Shown here: positions 41,723-52,660 of the stretch, piece after piece
How positions within the stretch are numbered: position 1 is the stretch's first letter
How the letters are laid out: each line of letters begins with the position of its first letter
Assembly: GCF_945859705.1 (NCBI RefSeq)
Contig: NC_079134.1
Span: 40,624,576 to 40,688,575, forward strand
DNA: 64,000 nt
DNA from: Episyrphus balteatus
Taxonomy: Eukaryota; Arthropoda; Insecta; Diptera; Syrphidae
Direction: 5' to 3'
Position numbers and translations under genes: made by a program
Notes under the pieces: model-generated
Told to the model about the DNA's origin: nothing
Seen by the model: only the letters and a program-made list of their open reading frames with translations
The model's database searches: none

Positions 41723-42074
41723 ATCAATTTAGAAATTATTTTAAACCTTATTGATTACACTTTTTTTTATTCTTTTTTTTACAAAAAAAAAACTCGCAAG
41801 CTGCGGCAAAATTTCCTGTAAATTAAAGGTTTTTGTTTTGTTTCAAATCTGCTCCGAAAATTTTGCATTTGCTTCACTTTTTTTTTCAAATTTGCTCCAA
41901 AATTTCATGACCGCGGTTCGAACCCTGTTCAACAACGATAAACTTCGACGGTAATAGTTTTCCATGTTTTCTTGACTTTCTTATACCTAAAATATATTGT
42001 TTTCTACACGATCTTTTACAAACTTCCACAATTTTGTGTTTTTAAAATGTTTGCACCATGGTTTGGATCACTAT
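41723..42074. other. Spacer without a recognisable gene
   Basis: The frame at 41751-41954 has no motif. Nothing else seen. Confidence 0.4.
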
Positions 42075-43440
42075 CATAGTTCATAGTTCATAGTTCTTTT
42101 ATTGTATAATTATACTCAGTAAGATACAAAATCTTATAAATTAGAGCAAATTTCAGTATCTAAATACTATTTTTACAAGATTTGTGCTTTGAGTTATAAG
42201 TGGAAAAATGTACATTATGTATTAAATAATTAATATTAAGATTACTTAAGTGTTATCAAAAGAAAGAAAAAAAAAAGCTAATAATAAAAAATAATAAAAA
42301 CATTCAAAAACTAGCGTCTTCCTCATCACCATCATAATCATCATCATCATCATCATCTTCTTCATCATCAACATCACCAAACAAGCACAGAGCTAGGAGA
42401 AGAGTTCTCTTAGCGTTTTTCCAAACATGGTCGGGCTGCTTATAATTTTAACAGAGCGAGGGAGGGAGTTCCATAAACGAATAGAATGCACATAAAACTG
42501 CCGTTCAGATACAAGGAATGTGTAACGTACTGGGATTATGTCGCATGATCTTTCAGAACGCGTAAAATTTATTTTATTATATAAGTATTCAGGCTGATGC
42601 GACTGTATGATATTGTGAAGCATGGTTAAGGTTCTTAACTTGAATAGATTATCAAGTGACATGCCATAGATAGACTTGGAAAAACTTGAGATGTGGTCGT
42701 ATCTCCTAAGACCATAAACATAACGCGTAATACTGTTGAATGCAACGTTGAGTTTTCGCTTGTGTTCGGAGTCACAATTACTAAACACCTCGCAACAAAA
42801 AAGCAAAAGGGGTACTAATAAGGTTTTGGCCAATATTAGGCGTGTTTTTAAAGGCATTATGTGATGAGACGCCCAGAGTAATCGCAGACCTCCATAGACC
42901 TTACCTAGTGTTTGATTTATATGGGTGTTCCAACTTAGCGTTTTATTAAATGTAAGCCCAAGATTTTTTACAGAATCAACGAACTCGATAGCACAGTTGT
43001 TCAAATATATCTGAGGAAAATATGAAGTATCAATTATGGATCTAGAGATGACTAAGCATTTAGTTTTTTTCGGATTTAAGCAAAGATCGTTTTTGCGGGA
43101 CCACATAAGGATAGCATTCAAATCCTCATTGATTTCATGCACACCATTCTCAAGCATACCTAGTTGAAAACTGTTGTATAATTGAACGTCATCAGCATAC
43201 ATGTGTACAGAAGAGTTTAACGGGCATGAAGGAAGATCATTAATATACATAGAAAACAGCAAAGGGCCCAAAATAGAACCCTGAGGGACACCTCTCTGCA
43301 AGGGGAGAAAACTTGACATAACATTGTTGGCAAATACTGCCTGCGATCGACCGGTTAAGTAGGAGAGAATAAGCTTGACTGATGGAAACGAGAAATGGAA
43401 TTGATCTTTAAGTTTTAAATTCCAAGACAAAGAATATTTA
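42075..43440 (-). mobile_element. 5'-truncated LINE with a 7-bp tandem repeat at its 3' end
   Basis: The minus-strand reverse transcriptase (42393-43430) is followed by a short 3' untranslated region with an ATC/GAT microsatellite (42320-42375). The outermost 3' end is three perfect copies of the heptamer AACTATG (plus strand CATAGTT at 42075-42095). CR1-clade LINEs are known to end in short tandem repeats instead of poly-A, so this suits a CR1-like or related jockey-type element. The 5' part, with endonuclease, is missing. A decayed Tc1 lies directly upstream. Confidence 0.75.
42393..43430 (-). pseudogene. LINE reverse transcriptase, C-terminal half, uninterrupted
   Basis: A 345-codon open frame. 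It begins inside the palm: LILSYLTGRSQAVF, then GVPQGSILGPLLFSMYINDL near residue 50, the catalytic YADD box near residue 78, KTKCLVISRS, and the thumb motif VKNLGLTFNKTLSWNTHI near residue 160. The C-terminal domain runs to SLPRSVKIISSPTMFGKTLR near the end. All conserved blocks present are intact, but the fingers with the first catalytic Asp (block A) and the endonuclease are missing. It is more open than the LINE at 13.4-15.1 kb, suggesting a younger or slowly decayed copy. Confidence 0.8.
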
Positions 43441-43486
43441 ATACAAAATCATCCTTCTCATAAAAAAAACTTGTTTAAATTTCAAT

Positions 43487-43990
43487 ATTTTTTGTGGTGC
43501 AATTTCGCCTCTTCAAGAGCTTGTTGTTTCTTTGCTATGAAATCAACAAGCTTCCTTTTCATATCTGTGGTAATTTCTGCTATTCATGTAGGGACCTTTT
43601 TCAAGTTACTTTTGTTGGGGTGTTTATGTTTTCGAATATTGTACAACAAAGTCCACAAATTTTCGATCATATTCGTTTCAGGTAACTTCGCCAGGGGTTT
43701 CAAGCCAGCTCTGCACAATTCCTGACTTGTGCTTCGGGTCATTGCCCTGATAGAACCGAAAGTTTTGACGAATATTGAATACTTTTTCGGAATTTGCATC
43801 AAATTGTTTTTTAATATATTGATGTACAAAGTCTTGTCCACCGTGTCCTCAATGAATTCCAAACTTCTCCAAACGGCTGAAGACATAAAGCCCATTCCAT
43901 TCTGTTCCTCCACCTACTTCTTTGTTGCTTTTAGGCTCTCAGTTTTAAGCTCCCTAATTGACTTTCGTCAAAAGTAAACATAACGTTTTA
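43487..43990 (-). pseudogene. Tc1-family transposase fragment (second copy), C-terminal part
   Basis: The frame (43913 to 43584) reads GMGFMSSAVWRSLEFIEDTV, the block after the usual WGCMS motif, then YINILKNNLMQIPKKYSIFV. The DNDPKH region has shifted frame and is lost, and LKPLAKLPETNMIENLWTLL keeps the last acidic residue. It continues to KRKLVDFIAKKQQALEEAKL at about 43490, near the natural C-terminus. The DNA-binding half is missing. It belongs to a different subfamily from the copy at 38790 because the shared positions differ widely. Confidence 0.75.
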
Positions 43991-45660
43991 GTTTAATTCC
44001 GGTTTCACATATAAAAAGCACCACTATTCTTCAGTCTACTTTAAATTATGAAAAAAATCAGCTTTCTTTTATTTCGTTTTACGAAAGAACCTTTTTTTCC
44101 TGTACTAAATATCATCACGAGGTATACTTCCATCTTTTAATTACTGAATATTAAGCTTGTTTCAAGTTCAAAACACTTCAATTAAAAATAAGTAGCAAGT
44201 TGAAAAATTTGTTTACTCAAAACAATTGAACCGAGAGAATATAATTAGCAGTAGCTCATGTTCGTAGAATGAACCCAATGCTGCATCGTGAAAGGTTGAT
44301 TATTGAAAAACTATTCAGAGAAGCCATTCAAAATATTTAAATTGATTCAATTGCCATAGAAAAAAATGTTACATAATTTGTAAAAACAAATACTTTGTTT
44401 GAGAGTTTGGGAAAATTCATTGATAACATTTTTCTCATTGCCATGTTGTTCCTATTGTTTTAAAAGAAAAGAAATAGAAGTCAACATGCTCATTTAGTTT
44501 ATTTTTGTTTTAACAATACGTTTTGTAGACTAAAATTCGACTCCCTGATTACAGTTTAAGTAGTTAAAACAATTGAACGACTTGAAGTCACGCAAGACAA
44601 TGCAAAATGTATTATTGCTTTGCAACAACAACCTTCATATCCAAACATGTTCATATAATAATAAATAATATTTCTCGCTTTTAGATTTTACAAATCATTT
44701 ATTAATGAGATTTTTGTTCGTTTGTTTGCATTAAGAAAAATGTAATTTTATACTTACTGACATTTCCTGAAGCACAGTACGAGTATAATATAGCCTCGTA
44801 ACGTTATGCTCCTCCTTCTCCAAAGAAGGCTTATAATTCAGAAACTTGATATATGTATACTCTTTCTATCACTGTGAAGCATTTTCATCATTCAAGAACT
44901 CAAGGAATTTTCACAAGCATTTTTTTTTTGAAACTCTATTAAAAACTCACAAAAGCACACATCAAGTGATGAGTATTTTTTTGCATTTGCTAAATTCAAG
45001 GACAGACTAGGGAGGCGCGTTATTCATACTCTCTCATATGCATACAAGCTCATTTTACTTAAACACTTTTTACGCCTGTAGGGGGGGGGCTCGAAATATG
45101 TAGTTGGTTCATTGAAATGTGTTGACAGCTGCTTGTATATTGTTTTTGATTAAATTTCTCTCTGTGAAACAATAGCCTGGCAAAGCATTTCAAAATGAAT
45201 GACCTAAATTTGCAACTGACATGCAACGACTTTTTTTTTCTCAAGTCTTAATTTCCGCATAGCAGACTTTCAACGTACAACAATAGTATACTAAACTTTT
45301 TCGTATCGATTGAAAATGTGTGATGAAGCATTAAGTGGCAGAAAAAAAAAAGAAAAATTGATAGACAAGTGATACACATAACAAAAATGTATTTTAGTGT
45401 CCATCATTTTTAGTGTTATTTTTTAACGTTTGACTAAAAGCGTCTTTTTTTAATTTTTTTTTACTTTTATCAATGACAAATAAATTGGGCTTTATAAGGA
45501 CGTAGAAGGTGTTAAGTTAATTGTTAGCCATAAACTGTCATTTCAATTAGACACGCAGGTTAATATGTCTTTGTATAACAACTTGTAGCTTAAAAACAGA
45601 GGATCGGCTTTTTGTTGTGACTGGTCATTTTGTTTTTAAGACAAATGGGCAGTAGAAAGT
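43991..45660. other. AT-rich stretch without a recognisable gene
   Basis: A GGGGGGGGG run at about 45081. No motif-bearing frame, no paired ends. Confidence 0.4.
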
Positions 45661-45929
45661 TTTTATTACTTAAAGGCTTGGCCAATGGCGAATGCAACAA
45701 CTAAATTCATATAACATCACAAACATTGAAAAGCCTTAAACATCTAGAATATAATTGACCAAAAATATATGCGAACTTCAAACCTCGTATGGGTGAAAGG
45801 ATTCTATGAATTTGAGGAGAATTTTTTTTTTTGAAAATGTTGGCGTCTAGAAAAACGAAGAAGCACGAAAATCCGACCATCATTTGGACTTCAATCCACT
45901 AGCTACCTTCTGAGATGTAGAATGAGCGT

Positions 45930-46640
45930 TTAATTATGTCTTACCAAATCTATTCTCGAGTCCTTATTGATCTTTGTACACTACATCAGAAGTTAGATTA
46001 TATTCATGCTAATAGAGAGAAGAATTCAAGTACGTTTTGGAAACACACACTGTTTGCGTCAGCAGATGTTCTTTCCCCACTTTTCTGTTTCGTTGTCATG
46101 AAAAATATCTTCGTAAAGCTTGACGGGAAAGGAGTGAAGGAAATGGCATAATCAGATGATCTGGTTATTCTAGTATCAGGAAAGTTTTCGCTCGTGACCA
46201 GCGAAATCACTTTGAGGAAAACTACTGGGCTACGAATTGTGATCTAGGAGTTAACCAAAGTAAAGCGGAACTGATGCTATTTACAACTAAAACAAAAATG
46301 CTTACCTTCCCTCTAGCACAGTTTAACGTTCAAATTTTAACAGTGTCTTCTAGCGCAAAATACCAACGCATCATTTTGGACACCAACTTTTATTGGAAGC
46401 TACACATTGAAGGGCGGATAAAGAAGGTGAGCATTGATTTCTATGCCCGAAGCAAAACCTTTGAAACAAAAATGGGATCAGAAATCAAAAATGATTTCAT
46501 GGACTTACACAGAGGTTGTGCGACCAATTCCATTGTCTGGTGACCCGCACTTAGAAAAGCATATAACATAAAACAAAAACTCAAGAAAGTTTAGAGAACA
46601 ATGAGTGTAGGGACGACTGGGGTCTTCTGGTTGTGTCCTA
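45930..46640 (+). pseudogene. LINE reverse transcriptase remnant (third, plus strand)
   Basis: Across several frames the conserved order is visible: SADVLSPLFCFVVMKNIFV (in place of the usual PQGDVLSPLLF block), then AxSDDLVILVSGKF, the equivalent of YADD with the Tyr codon changed and a stop just before it, then KYQRIILDTNFYWKLHIEGR (thumb motif; usual form KYLGIILDxxLxWKxHI), and further on a C-terminal TNSIVWxPALRKAYNIKQKL. This pattern is that of jockey/R1-type elements. Stops and frameshifts every 50-100 codons show it is old. Confidence 0.65.
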
Positions 46641-47264
46641 CGGAGACAAAGCGTTTTCAAGAAATTTCAAGAAAAAAAAAGAGGCCTCAGTCAGCTCAAA
46701 ATAAAATAAAACACAAAATGCACGCACGAAATTACTGTTATACTTTTAGTTCTGAAAATGTTTAAATACAAACAAAATTAAATTCTGGATATCTGCAATT
46801 GAGAGTCGGAGTATTTTCCAAACTAACGACGACAGCGATTTTCCCGTCGACGAACGACGTTCAGGTGTGAAATTCCTGTCCTCTGCCAACAATGTTACAT
46901 CAAAAAGCACTGTCTTTTGCGTTTTCAATACAAAAAAAAGCTGTCGGCATCGTTTTTGGTTAGCCGTCGTCGTTGGTTAGAATAAGTTTAAGTAAAGAGT
47001 GACTTTCAAAAATAGATAAAAACTCCTTTTGTCATTTCTCAGAAAATCGAAATTCAAGTTTTCACCTGTTTTCCGCGACAGACCGGTTTGAAAGGTTAAT
47101 TCTTTGTTCACTTTACTTTAGCTGGATAATTAAGCATTGCAATGTGGGAAACAGAATTCCATAATTAGTTTGAAAAAAAAGAAGATATTGACCGCAAGAT
47201 AAGTAAACGTAGTAGAGCAGATATTTCCAAAAAGTAGGAAAAAGCGGCACCAAAATATCAAAAA
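46641..47264. other. Spacer; weak inverted ACGACGACAGC pair
   Basis: CTAACGACGACAGCG at about 46820 is loosely mirrored by CCGTCGTCGTTGGTTAG at about 46965, possibly a decayed small element. Otherwise featureless. Confidence 0.3.
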
Positions 47265-48112
47265 TAAATTGCACGACTGGGGTCGCACGTACTTGCTCTT
47301 ATGCTTAAAGTAATTATAATGTTAAAGCTTTTTATTCAAGAAATTTAAAATTTGATATTTTGAAGAAATTTTATAAGTAGTATAAAAAAATTAAATCTGT
47401 TTTTATAATTAATTAAACTCCATTTTAAATTATCTTAAAAAAAAAAACAAATATGCCATTTTATTTCTTGTATAAAAAGGTATTTTTAGAAAAAAATTTT
47501 CGAAAATTGTAGGAGCCGTTTTTTAAAAAAATAATTTTTTATGTATAAAAATTTTTTAACATTTTTCAAAAAAAAAGTTGGTATGCCATTTTGAAGAAAT
47601 AATTAATTTACACATAAAAACTAAATTTCAAAATTTTTCATTGATCCGTTTTCAAAAAATTGATTTTTCAAAAAAAAATTTTGAAATATTTTTTAAAAAT
47701 CCAAAAATGCGTTTTTTGAAAATTTTCTAAATTTTTAATATTATCTTTACTTACACACGTTTGTATAAAAATTTTCATTTAAATCGGGTTAATGATGTAC
47801 GAGATATTCAGAAACGAAAAAAACCGTTCTATGACAGGTACCGTTAATAACGGTACAAAAAATATTTTTTTTATTTAAAAAGTTGGCTCTTATGTGTAGT
47901 ACTACACACAAAAATTTTAATCAAAATCGTTAGAGCCGTTTTTGAAAAAAATTAACTTTTCTATTTCCGTTATATGGCAGGTACCGTTAGTTTTGGTCAT
48001 AAAAAAAAAATTTCAATTTCCCCTCTAGGGAATCACCAAAAACTGCTAACTACCAAGTTTGAAGAAAATCACTTCACTCGTTTAGGCTGCAGCTCCAGAT
48101 AGAGACAGACAC

Positions 48113-48165
<53 letters not shown>

Positions 48166-48215
48166 ATTGCCGGACCCACTTTTTTGGCATTCTCCATCAT
48201 CGTAATGTCATGTAA
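47265..48215 (-). mobile_element. Repeat family R, copy 1, with (ACAG)n core
   Basis: Starts near GACTGGGGTCGCACGTACTT and ends near CCATCATCGTAATGT. The copy at 59153-59670 has the same two landmarks. Between them are A/T-rich stretches with ATGACAGGTACCGTTAATAA, a GGCTGCAG segment and a (ACAG)n microsatellite (48103-48165), then CCGGACCCACTTTTTTGGC. On the minus strand a frame starts MMENAKKVGPAILSV, like MMEESEKVGLAIPSV of copy 2. Nature of the family unknown: non-LTR tail, Helitron-like or other. Confidence 0.6.
48103..48165 (+). repeat. Microsatellite (ACAG)n
   Basis: About 15 near-perfect copies; it gives the artefactual VCLSVCLSVCLS frame on the minus strand. Confidence 0.9.
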
Positions 48216-49820
48216 AATTGTTATCTCGAGTTCGATTTTTTTTACGAATCCTAAACTTGCCCTATAGTACCTATATCGCAAGTAAAAAAGAGGTGTTCTT
48301 GGACAATTTTTAAAAAGTGAAGGGAAAGAGGATTCGGTAAAAAAAGGAAAAAAACCCTCTTTAGAGGGATAAAGGTAGCCCTGCTAGCAGCGCCTCAAGG
48401 TAAACCGATTGTTGAAAGTCAAAACATTTCGTCACAGCGATACACATCAAATGAATTACCATTGTTTTGACACTCACGGACTACTGCACTCCCACTTTGA
48501 ACGTTGTTAAGAACTGAAGGGTCAGCTTTGAAACTTCCGTATCAAAACGGCTTACTCCGCGCTAATTGGGTCATACATAAATGTTGGATATGCTTACTAT
48601 ACAATCCGTGCAGTCGTAGTCAGTCAAGTTAATTGAGCGAACGAAGACTCGAAATTATATGGTTTCAAAAGCTTTTAACATGATTTCTATAAGTAGTTTT
48701 AAAAATAAATAGATGAACTAGTACAGTTCTATCAAACTGTTAATTTGAATTCAGAGCACAAAAAAATCTTCAGGTTGTATTGACCATTTCAAAAGGCAGA
48801 TTGAGAGCATCTATAATAAATCAATAAATGCTTAATTTATTGATATCTGGAATTAATTTTTAAGGAAATTTAACAGCCATTAAATTAAATGTTTTATTGG
48901 GAAAAAATTAAGTACAAAAGATTTCAGGGGAATAAAGCATTTCGAACGAAACGAAAATTCCCCGTTATTATTAAAGAGTAACAACACAACATTTTCATAA
49001 ATTTAATTAAAAGACTATAATAATAACACAAAAAAAACAGCAAAAATGATGTTTTTATAAAACAATGGAAGAAACAATCTTTAATTTACGTCATGCTGAT
49101 CTGTATTGCATTTAAAAAAATAAAAACAGAAACATTTTCTTTGTATAAAGACTGTCTGCCTTATGAGTATTTATTTCCGGAAATTTCAAAAAAAAAAGCG
49201 GATGTGTTGGAAAAAATAATTTATTTTAATTTTCTTAAGAAAATAAAATAAAAATAAATAAAGTGAGAGAAAATGACCAAAATCGATATTCATTTTTATT
49301 TTTACAGGTAAAAGGGGTACATGTTTATTGTTTTATTTTGTATTTTTATTTTCTCGATTCAGACCAAAAAATTTATTTATATATAGAGAAAATTTTAAAT
49401 TGCATTGCGCAAAAGGAATATATTATTATAAATTAAGAATGATGTGGGTTTTACAAATAAACAAGATAAAAATATAAAGTGAATGAGGATGAGAATGAAT
49501 TGAAAATTTAAAAATAAATTAATAATAAAAGAAATTATTTTAATTTTTTAATTGAAATCCATTGACGGAATATTTATTATTGCTGACGTATATATTTTTA
49601 AAAGAATATAATTGACGTCCATCTAGATTTACTCAAATAAGTTGGTGGAATATTAAAAAAAAAAAATAAAATAAAATACAATCAATGCATTTCCAGTTTT
49701 ATTGGATTTATTAAATGTGAAAAGCAGCGGCAATCATTGATTACAAAGTGGTCGTTTTGAATAGTTCGTTCATTGATTTCGAATGCATTGCATTTTCTTG
49801 TGAAATAATCTCAAAAAAAC
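48216..49820. other. AT-rich stretch without a recognisable gene
   Basis: 48370-48640 is slightly richer in GC, but no coding frame or repeat emerges. The rest is A/T runs. Confidence 0.4.
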
Positions 49821-49826
49821 AAATTT

Positions 49827-50755
49827 CGCAGTTAAATGAATAAATGAATAAATGCTTCAAGTAATGAATGAATTAATGAACAAATTAATTTTGAATGCAT
49901 AAATGAAGGAATTAATTCACCAATGAATCGATAGAAGAATAAATGAGTGAATGATTAAATCGATAAATGAGTAAATGAATGAATGAATGAGCAAGTAAAT
50001 AAATGAAGTGAGTGAATGAATGCTTCAATAAATGAAATAATGAATGATTCGATGAATTCAAAAATAAATGATCGAAGGTATGAAGGGTGAGTTGGTGAAT
50101 GAGTAAATGAGTAAATGGATGCTTCAATAAATAATTAAATGATCGGATGGACGAATGAATAAGAGAATGAGTAAATAAATGAGTGAGTGAACGGATGACT
50201 CATTGAGCCAAAGGATGAATTGATGATAAAATGAATGAATAAATGAATACAAGCATGAATGTATGTATGAATGAATTGATAAATGAACGAATAAATAAAT
50301 GTACAAGTTAACAAATAAATGAATAAACAAATTAAATAAGTAAATTAATGAATAAATAAATTATTGAATGAATCATAGAGTGATTGAATGGATCAATCGT
50401 CAAATGAATGAGCGAGTAAATGGATGAATTTAAATATGAATGAATTCTTCAATAAATGAAAGAATGAGGAAATGAATAAATTAATAGGTAAACAAATTAA
50501 CGATTGGATGCATCAATAAATTAATGAGAGTGAATGAATGAATTAATGAAGTGTATCGATCGACTAATGAATGAATGGATGAATCGACAAATGAACGAGT
50601 GAATGGCTGGATGAATTTAAATATAAATGGTTGAGTAAATGGATACATTGATAAGAAAATGAAGGGATTGAGAAATGAGAATACATAAATGAATAAATGA
50701 CTTATTTTATGAATGAATGTTTAAATAAATAAATAAATTTGGAAATGAATTGGTT
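49827..50755 (+). repeat. Degenerate tetranucleotide satellite (ATGA/AATG)n, about 0.9 kb
   Basis: Words ATGAATGA, AAATGAATAAATG and GAATGAGTAAATGG fill the segment, all on a 4-bp register with frequent point changes. Larger similar phrases (TGCTTCAATAAATGA at about 50020, 50117 and, as TTCTTCAATAAATG, 50443) suggest segmental duplication inside the tract. The minus-strand frames at 49912-50330 are products of the register. Confidence 0.9.
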
Positions 50756-51885
50756 GATGCAAAATCTTTATTAAGGCAAATTTGGCATCGTTTTTTTTAG
50801 TTAATACCCACAAAATAAAGAAATAGCATTATTTCACAAGGCACAATATCCGTTTGCAAAGCTAAAACATGCTCCTTTATTATGTACCTATAGAAAAGTT
50901 ACTGTTCCATTTTCTTAATGCTTTCCAGCAAGAAACACGAACTTATTGCATGCATGATGCAACACAATCTGCAATGTAAAATTATGTTAATAAACCATAA
51001 TTTAATATTTTACCTGAAAATAAAGAATTTTGTATGCAAATATAAACTTACGTGTGTGGATAATGTGTAGTAAAGTGGACTTTATTTTATGCGGTATCAC
51101 GTATCATACATGTATGTAAAATATATGCGGAAGAAAACCAAAACAACCACAAACATTTAATCAGTCACACGAGTTATGCATTTCATCGATCAAACGTATA
51201 TCCAACAGCATCGTTTGTTAGCTGTGGCGAGCCGGAAAGTCTAGTTTATTTTCACGTGACTTCTAATTGAATCGAGTTGTGTAACCTATCGTCAACCGAA
51301 CGAAACACGGTGGCGATGGCGGCTACGGTGTCAAGCTTCATATTAAATTGAGGTTTGAAAAACAAATCTGACTTTTTTTTTATGAGGGTAGATGGTTACT
51401 ATTTCAATTAATAAATATTTGTTAGTTTTATTTTCACATGCAGTTCAATAATTTAGAAAATGTTCATTATTTGATTGCAAATGCTTTTGAAAGATCCACA
51501 TGTACAATCAAAATGTATGTAGTTCGTTGTGGTTTTTGTTGTTGAATATTTGTAATTTTGAAATTAAATGAGAATTTTGAAATTATGTATGCTCTACACA
51601 ATTTTCCCTAGTTGACAAAAAATTATAAACCGTTTTCAACTAGTTCTATAGTTCCGATCCGTGACAAAACTTTTTATGTTTAAAAGAGACTCTCGTTCAG
51701 AACAAGTGATCTGTTTTCCACTAAAACTGGCTCTACACTGTACAGTAGAGTGACCGCAACTCCCATAGAAAAATTTTTTTTGTCGAATTTTTTTCGGGGG
51801 AACCCCATAAAGTGTTCAGCATTTGCAGATTTTTTATAGATTGATGTAAGGTATCTGATTGAAATGCTTCTCGTATAATTTTAAT
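50756..51885. other. AT-rich stretch; GC-richer patch near 51220-51345
   Basis: GTGGCGAGCCGGAAAGTC and GGTGGCGATGGCGGCTACGG stand out in composition, and CACGTG lies at about 51255. They might mark an enhancer or an untranslated exon. No coding or splice support. Confidence 0.25.
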
Positions 51886-51889
51886 AACA

Positions 51890-52660
51890 ATAAAAGCACT
51901 AGGGCAGAATCCAATTGACTTTGTGTTAGCAGATATCTCAAGCTGGATGTTGGAACCGTCGGGGAACTTAATTAGGTTTAAGTTCTGTGCCTTTGAACCA
52001 TAGTTTCGGCTTGCTCATTTGAAGAAGGTTGGAAAATGGCAATGCGGATTAGCCGAATTAGGTTGTTGTTGCAAAAGCTTGAGTCTTCTGACGTAAATGC
52101 TGTCCCATTATCAGAGACAATGCTGTCCGTAAACCTATGTTTTGCATATAGCATTCGTAGAACCTTTATAGCACTTTTGGATTAGGTTGTACTTAAATGA
52201 TGAACCTCAAGTCATTTCGGATGAACTCAGTTTAGAACCTGCGAATATGTTGAATCATTTGAAATCATTTTAAATACTTCTTTTGGGATAAGAACAGGAA
52301 TAGCCAATGTTTCTAGCATCAGGACTATTTCACTTTTATCAGTTTTTTTGGTTTTGATACTGGAGAGGAAAATGGATTTGTAAATCAGCATAACCCATAT
52401 TAGATCCGCTGCGGTAAATGGTGTCGTAAGAAATATTCATCTTCTTAACATCTGCGCTGATAAAACGTTTGGAGTTTGCTAATTCGGGATAAATATCTAA
52501 TAGGGGTCGATGATCCGTATTATTGTGAATGGTTTCGGCTCGTCTGTATAAAAATTCATAGAATTTTTTTTATTATAGCAATGATTCCGACGCTTTACTT
52601 AAAGATTTGGGCTTCTGACTGTGGTCTTCAACAGAATACAAATTTCACAGGCAAAACCAA
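51890..52660 (-). pseudogene. Ty3/gypsy-type LTR retrotransposon pol remnant
   Basis: Reading the minus strand across several frames, the RNase H end is seen at about 52640-52390 (a KKFYEFLY-like block, then a TDHRPL-like block split by a frameshift, then DIYPE and a GYAD-like end). The integrase core follows at about 52170-51990 with SDNGTAF and a later Gln-Ala-Glu triad. The zinc-binding region and first part of the integrase core between them are deleted. Stops and frameshifts are many; LTRs, gag and env were not found. An old, inactive fragment. Confidence 0.65.

Noticed and set aside
46746..46928. 60-codon minus-strand frame with balanced composition
   Set aside because: No start context, splice support or recognisable family.
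48069..48281. Frame with VCLSVCLS repeats as a secreted Cys-rich peptide
   Set aside because: The repeats are the translated (ACAG)n microsatellite.
49912..50330. Two minus-strand frames rich in His, Ile, Leu and Ser
   Set aside because: They follow from the ATGA satellite register, not from a gene.
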